DNA of 9,970 nucleotides, taken from positions 1-9,970 of the forward strand of contig CAYUNT010000169.1 of the NCBI GenBank assembly GCA_964446285.1, written 5' to 3'. Every line of letters begins with the position of its first letter. Position 1 is the stretch's first letter. Shown here one piece after another: positions 6,475 through 9,970 of the stretch. This stretch comes from CAYUNT01 sp964446285. GTDB taxonomy: Bacteria; Sumerlaeota; Sumerlaeia; SLMS01; CAYUNT01. The notes beneath the pieces were generated by a model. That model searched no databases. It saw nothing but the letters and a program-made list of their open reading frames with translations, and was not told where the DNA came from. Made by a program: the position numbers and the translations under genes.

Positions 6475-7905
6475 CTAACGCATTTGCATCCTGCGCTCGA
6501 CATAACGGCCCATTCCCGGCTCGCTTGTCATCTGCCCCTGATCCACCAGGAGGTTTCCGCGCAGGAAGACTTTTTCGACCAGGCCCTGCAAAATCCATCC
6601 GCCAAAAGCCGATGGTTGAGGTGGCGCCGGCGATTCCCCTTCGGCGGATTCCGGGGCAGGCGCCTCGACAGACCAGGACATTTCGGGATTGAATACGACG
6701 ATGTCCGCATCCGATCCGATAAGGAGTGATCCCTTGGCCGGATACAAACCGGCGAGTTTCGCGGCATCGCCGGACAATGCCTGAACCATTCCCGCGAGCG
6801 ACAGGCGATTGCGCGCAATTCCTTCCGTGTAAAGAAGCGACCAGATCAGGGCCATGTTTTCCGCCGGATGGCGCGCTCCGTTGGGGCGGACGAATCCTGT
6901 GAGCGATCCTGGAAATCCACAGCTGGCAGTGACCACGGGAATAATGCCCTCGTCGAGACAGGCCCACAAAAGCCCCTGATCCGCCTTCCCCCGCACGGGA
7001 GGCCAGCAGGGAGATGCGCCCGCCATGCTGGGGCCGTCTGTCGCCGTATCCATTCGCGCCACAAGGTGGCCCAGCCCTGCAGCGACCAGAAGCCTGACGC
7101 CGGACTCGCGCCGCTGCTGGTAGATGTTCAGCGCCTGGCTGCCCGAAACGCTGCGCAAGAGTATTCGCGCGCCGGTGGCACGGGCCATCGTTGCGGTGCG
7201 TTCAATCGCGGCGATTTCGGCCCAGGCTGGAAAATGCTCGGGAAGCGCGAGCGTTTCATTGTCCGGCTGGGTGTCTATCTGCGAAGACGCCGATGCGCTT
7301 CTTTCCGCTCGATCAGCGCCTTTGGACAGGATGTCCGCGAGGGAGGCGTCCCACATCGGCGCCAAAATAAGAGCCGAATCGGCCAGCTCGCGCGAGATGT
7401 GCCACAGCAGGCTTTCGAATCCACACTGGTTCGAGCGCGCCAGCGGAATCGGATCGAGCCAGATGGAGGAGATGCCAGCCGAGGAAATGGCGCGAATTGT
7501 CCGGCGCAGGATTTCGTCCCAGTGGTTGATCGCCAGATGAAATCCGAAATCGACAAAGGAGTAAGGCGCGACCGCGCACGAAAGGGCCTCGGCCCACTCG
7601 CGAATTGGGCGCCCCTGGGGAATATGCGCGGGCGCCACGATCGTGGTTACGCCGCCAAGAGCCGCATGTCCCGAGATCCAGGGGGCTGTTTCCTCGGGCG
7701 TGGCGGAGGCGAAATCATCAATTTCCGAAAGGAATTCCACCGCCCCGGGGAATAAATACCGGCCTTCCAGGTCGAGAACAACAGTCTCGGGACCGGAGGA
7801 GAGTGCGGCGCCAATCTGTGCGATCTTGCCTTGGCTAATGCCCAGGTCCGCATTAATTTCCAAACCATCGGTGACGATTGTTGCGCCGCGTAGAATCAGG
7901 TCCAT
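6475..7905 (-). CDS. Hydantoinase/dihydropyrimidinase-like amidohydrolase lacking metal ligands (putative pseudoenzyme)
   Basis: The 476-residue product has the cyclic-amidohydrolase fold signature. It has the N-terminal MDLILRGATIVTDG strand, LFPGAVEF (51-58, cf. PGGIDxHxH), a GGVTTIVAP motif (84-92), DFGFHLAINHW (119-129), a GFVRPNGARHPAEN segment that mirrors the hydantoinase PNG loop, and a KGSLLIGSDADIVVFNP C-terminal motif. Length and order fit D-hydantoinase/dihydropyrimidinase. The metal site is absent: the two His of HxH align with L59 and E61, the carboxylated Lys with W149, the HVS His with S251, the HAE His region reads LILAPMWD (179-186), and the catalytic Asp of TDH aligns with A326. 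It therefore probably does not hydrolyse rings by the standard mechanism; a structural or regulatory role is an inference. There are Ala/Pro/Ser-rich insertions near 198-222 and in the C-terminal region. The ATG at 7905 has only a weak ribosome binding site. No frameshift or stop suggests decay, so the gene is probably maintained. Confidence 0.8.
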   Translation of the reverse strand: MDLILRGATIVTDGLEINADLGISQGKIAQIGAALSSGPETVVLDLEGRYLFPGAVEFLSEIDDFASATPEETAPWISGHAALGGVTTIVAPAHIPQGRPIREWAEALSCAVAPYSFVDFGFHLAINHWDEILRRTIRAISSAGISSIWLDPIPLARSNQCGFESLLWHISRELADSALILAPMWDASLADILSKGADRAERSASASSQIDTQPDNETLALPEHFPAWAEIAAIERTATMARATGARILLRSVSGSQALNIYQQRRESGVRLLVAAGLGHLVARMDTATDGPSMAGASPCWPPVRGKADQGLLWACLDEGIIPVVTASCGFPGSLTGFVRPNGARHPAENMALIWSLLYTEGIARNRLSLAGMVQALSGDAAKLAGLYPAKGSLLIGSDADIVVFNPEMSWSVEAPAPESAEGESPAPPQPSAFGGWILQGLVEKVFLRGNLLVDQGQMTSEPGMGRYVERRMQMR

Positions 7906-8366
7906 AGCGAATATCTCAACTCCCGCTGGCGAGTCTGCCCCTTATCTATCGCGCAAATTGCGTTGTCGCATGATTGAGTCTTGATACTGATCCGCGCCGC
8001 AAAAATGCGAAAACGCAGCAGGCAGATCTGGCCGGGCAGACTGCTCCCACGCCTTCCCCGCCATTTTACCCGGTCTGGATAATGAACTATGCCTGTGACT
8101 CGGGGCAAGCGAAGTTCGGCGGCTTTGGCATCACCGAATAAAGAGTCGGAGTGGGCGGAAATCTGATGGAATGACGCCGTTTATATCCCATTTTCCGCAT
8201 ATTAATCCCCCTGGCCTTTCCACCGGAATTGACAGGCATTCCATAATAAGGAGATATTCTTGCGACAGGTGAAGATGCCGGGCCGCGCCCGCGCGATTGC
8301 GGAGGGAAAAAGCGCCGGGAGGTCCTGCAACTCACGCGGATATGTGGACGCTGAGGAAAATGCAGA
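7906..8366. other. Divergent intergenic region, 461 bp, no supported gene
   Basis: This gap separates the start of the amidohydrolase-like gene (minus) from the histidine kinase gene (plus). It contains a likely kinase promoter near 8229-8258. Short open frames on the minus strand cross it, but their protein sequences look like arbitrary translation and they have no convincing start sites. I found no RNA gene or riboswitch by eye. Confidence 0.6.
8229..8258 (+). promoter_or_regulatory. Putative sigma-70-type promoter for the histidine kinase gene
   Basis: A perfect TTGACA -35 hexamer (8229-8234) is followed after 18 bp by GATATT (8253-8258), which matches four of six -10 consensus positions. 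Transcription would start near 8265, leaving a leader of about 100 nt before the kinase ATG. The call rests on consensus matching only. Confidence 0.45.
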
Positions 8367-9746
8367 ATGACTGACCCAAGAATTATCCAATATCGCGAAG
8401 CGGCAGCGCGCATGAAAGAAGGGCTTTTCGATGTGGATGTTCCCATCGAGCCTCCAGACGATATTGGGCAGCTGGGATTGGTGCTTCGAGAATTGCGCGG
8501 CGTGTTGGAGCGCAAATTTCAGGAACAGCGCGAACTGGCCCATATCACCCAGCAAGTGAACGCGGGCCTGATTTTGGATGAGATACTCGAACATGTATAT
8601 TCAACGTTCAAACCGCTGATTCCTTATGACCGCATAGGATTTTCGCTTATTGACGACGACAATTTGACGGTCCGGGCGCGATGGGCAAAAACAACAGCCG
8701 CCAAACCCGTCATCGTCGCAGGATACAGCGCCGCTTTGGAGGGAAGCAGCCTGCAAGATATTATTCGAACCGGGCGCCCGAGAATCCTGAATGATCTTGA
8801 AGCTTATTTGCGCGAGCATCCTCAGTCGGAATCGACCCGGCTGATCGTTTCGGAAGGGATGCGTTCGAGCCTGACGTGTCCCTTGATCGCGATGGGCAAG
8901 CCGGTCGGGTTTATATTTTTCAGCAGTGTGCGCCCCGGCGCCTACGATACGGAACATATCGAGACCTTTGAACAACTGGCCGGGCAGCTGTCTGTGATTG
9001 TGGAAAAAGGCCGCATATATCAGGAACTGGTGGAGCTGAGCGAACTGAAAAACAAATTCCTCGGTGTGATCGTTCACGATCTTCGCAATCCGCTGAATGT
9101 AATCCAAGGCTACCTGGGACTGCTGGCCATGCAGGGAATGGGGCCGGTATCAGAGGAGCAAGGCCGCATTTTCAATATCATGGAAAACGCCTGCGACAAG
9201 ATGATCGATCTCGTGAATGATCTTCTGGATATCCGAGCTATCGAGGCCGGGCGGCTGGAAATCAATGCGCGCATGGTGAATGTCCAGGACTTTCTGAATG
9301 AAATTTTCATGTCGCAAGCGGTGCTAGGGCAGGCCAAATCCATTGCATTGAGCATGGAAATCGATGCCGGAGCCGGATATGCATATTTCGATCCAAACCG
9401 CATGAACCAGGTGGTTAGCAACCTTCTCTCGAATGCCATCAAATTTTCGCATCCTGGAACGCGGGTGGTGATGCGGGCGTTTCCGGGAGGGCCGGGAGAA
9501 GTCCACATCGCGGTGTCGGACGAAGGAGTCGGAATTCCGCGCGAGGAAATCGGCCTGCTATTTACTGAATTCGGGCGCTGCAGCGTCCGGCCCACGGCGG
9601 GCGAAAAAAGCACGGGGCTGGGTCTGGCGATTTGCAAGCGAATCGTCGAGGCGCATGGCGGCCGAATCTGGGTGGAAAGCGAAAAGGGACGCGGCTCGAC
9701 ATTCACATTCAGCCTGCCGCTGGCGCCGCCTTTGCGCCCCGGATGA
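8367..9746 (+). CDS. Soluble HAMP-like/GAF sensor histidine kinase
   Basis: The 459-residue product has a HAMP-like start (about 5-50, with EAAARMKEGLFDVDVPIEPP and DDIGQLGLVLREL), a short coiled segment, a GAF domain (about 65-215), a HisKA dimerisation domain (about 225-293) and a HATPase domain (about 340-452). The phosphorylated residue is H237 in VIVHDLRNPLN. ATP-binding motifs are the N box NLLSNAIKF (352-360, N356), G1 DEGVGI (385-390), the F box near FTEFGR (399-404) and G2 GLGLAI (417-422). No membrane segment or signal peptide is seen, so the kinase is probably cytoplasmic, sensing through the GAF domain; the ligand is unknown. A HAMP-like stretch without a preceding membrane helix is unusual. 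An AGGA ribosome binding site (8354-8357) lies 9 nt before the ATG. No response regulator is adjacent; the NtrC-type regulator at the other end of the window is a possible but unproven partner. Confidence 0.93.
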   Translation: MTDPRIIQYREAAARMKEGLFDVDVPIEPPDDIGQLGLVLRELRGVLERKFQEQRELAHITQQVNAGLILDEILEHVYSTFKPLIPYDRIGFSLIDDDNLTVRARWAKTTAAKPVIVAGYSAALEGSSLQDIIRTGRPRILNDLEAYLREHPQSESTRLIVSEGMRSSLTCPLIAMGKPVGFIFFSSVRPGAYDTEHIETFEQLAGQLSVIVEKGRIYQELVELSELKNKFLGVIVHDLRNPLNVIQGYLGLLAMQGMGPVSEEQGRIFNIMENACDKMIDLVNDLLDIRAIEAGRLEINARMVNVQDFLNEIFMSQAVLGQAKSIALSMEIDAGAGYAYFDPNRMNQVVSNLLSNAIKFSHPGTRVVMRAFPGGPGEVHIAVSDEGVGIPREEIGLLFTEFGRCSVRPTAGEKSTGLGLAICKRIVEAHGGRIWVESEKGRGSTFTFSLPLAPPLRPG

Positions 9747-9907
9747 CATTCGCGTTCTTTGCCACCTTGCCTCACGCGCCTTGCGTGCGCTCCTGACTGG
9801 CGCCTGCGAGTGCCATGAGCGCATTTCTCCCCGTGCTTGGGCGCACCCCCGCGCAATGGAAAAATGCCTTTCCAAGTTGCAGATTTGAATGTTGACGTGA
9901 AATTTGA
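9747..9907. other. Intergenic spacer with a small hairpin before the tRNA
   Basis: This 161-bp spacer separates the kinase stop from the 3' end of the convergent tRNA-Glu. TGGAAA (9857-9862) pairs with TTTCCA (9869-9874) across a 6-nt loop. On neither strand does a T-run follow the stem, so it is at best a weak terminator. Confidence 0.35.
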
Positions 9908-9970
9908 TGGTGTCGCCAACGGGATTCGAACCCGTGTTGCAGCCTTGAAAGGGCCGTGTCCTGGACCGAG
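9908..9970 (-). tRNA. tRNA-Glu (anticodon UUC), 5' end beyond window
   Basis: Read on the minus strand, the sequence has an encoded CCA end (9908-9910), an A discriminator, the 3' acceptor strand TGGCGAC, and a T arm ACGGG-TTCGAAT-CCCGT. The anticodon stem CGGCC/GGCTG closes a seven-base loop CTTTCAA with anticodon TTC at 9947-9949. The D-arm part CGGTCCAGGACA is typical of bacterial tRNA-Glu. The 5' acceptor strand and the start of the D stem lie past the right edge. Confidence 0.95.

Noticed and set aside
6362..6967. Upstream 202-codon extension of the lipoprotein frame
   Set aside because: It runs through the 3' part of the amidohydrolase-like gene in another frame; the signal peptide and ribosome binding site place the start at 6361.
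6868..7755. 295-codon open frame on the plus strand
   Set aside because: It is the opposite strand of the amidohydrolase-like gene, with Arg/Gly-rich arbitrary sequence.
8033..8049. Second sigma-54-like match (TGGCC...CTGCT)
   Set aside because: The distance between the GG and GC elements is 11 bp instead of the strict 10.
9857..9874. Hairpin as an intrinsic terminator for the kinase or the tRNA
   Set aside because: The stem is only 6 bp and A/T-rich, and no T-run follows on either strand.
9110..9919. 269-codon open frame on the minus strand
   Set aside because: It is the opposite strand of the histidine kinase gene, and its start overlaps the tRNA.

Overview
The window is bacterial chromosomal DNA with a fairly high G+C content. 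It carries tightly packed genes on both strands and one tRNA. I see no transposase, integrase, phage gene or CRISPR array. The taxon cannot be fixed from the sequence. The mix of an NtrC-type sigma-54 activator, an Rsm22-type methyltransferase and short 7-9 bp tandem repeats between genes suggests an uncultivated, environmental bacterial lineage, but this is a weak inference.

Layout, left to right. A YkgJ-type cysteine-cluster protein (minus strand, start at 775) runs off the left edge. It is divergent from an NtrC-family response regulator (1041-2624, plus). A 359-bp gap then holds two adjacent 7-bp tandem arrays, two small inverted repeats and a 9-bp tandem array; the last array runs into the stop codon of the next gene. 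That gene is an Rsm22/METTL17-like SAM methyltransferase with four candidate Fe-S cysteines (2984-4144, minus). It is divergent from a WbpD/WlbB-like hexapeptide N-acetyltransferase with a C-terminal zinc ribbon (4306-4932, plus), which probably serves surface polysaccharide synthesis. Converging on it is a lipoprotein with a C-terminal YkuD-like (L,D-transpeptidase) domain (4958-6361, minus). Upstream of this on the same strand lies a hydantoinase-like amidohydrolase that appears to have lost its metal ligands (6475-7905, minus). A 461-bp divergent gap with a plausible sigma-70-type promoter leads to a soluble HAMP-like/GAF histidine kinase (8367-9746, plus). The 3' part of a tRNA-Glu (anticodon UUC) on the minus strand closes the window.

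How the genes may work together. The amidohydrolase-like and lipoprotein genes share a strand with a 113-bp gap and could be co-transcribed. The acetyltransferase and the YkuD lipoprotein both point to the cell envelope. The kinase and the response regulator lie about 6 kb apart and each lacks an adjacent partner, so pairing them is only a possibility. The most unusual items are the amidohydrolase with no recognisable metal site, the atypical YkuD catalytic motif, and the clustered short tandem repeats.
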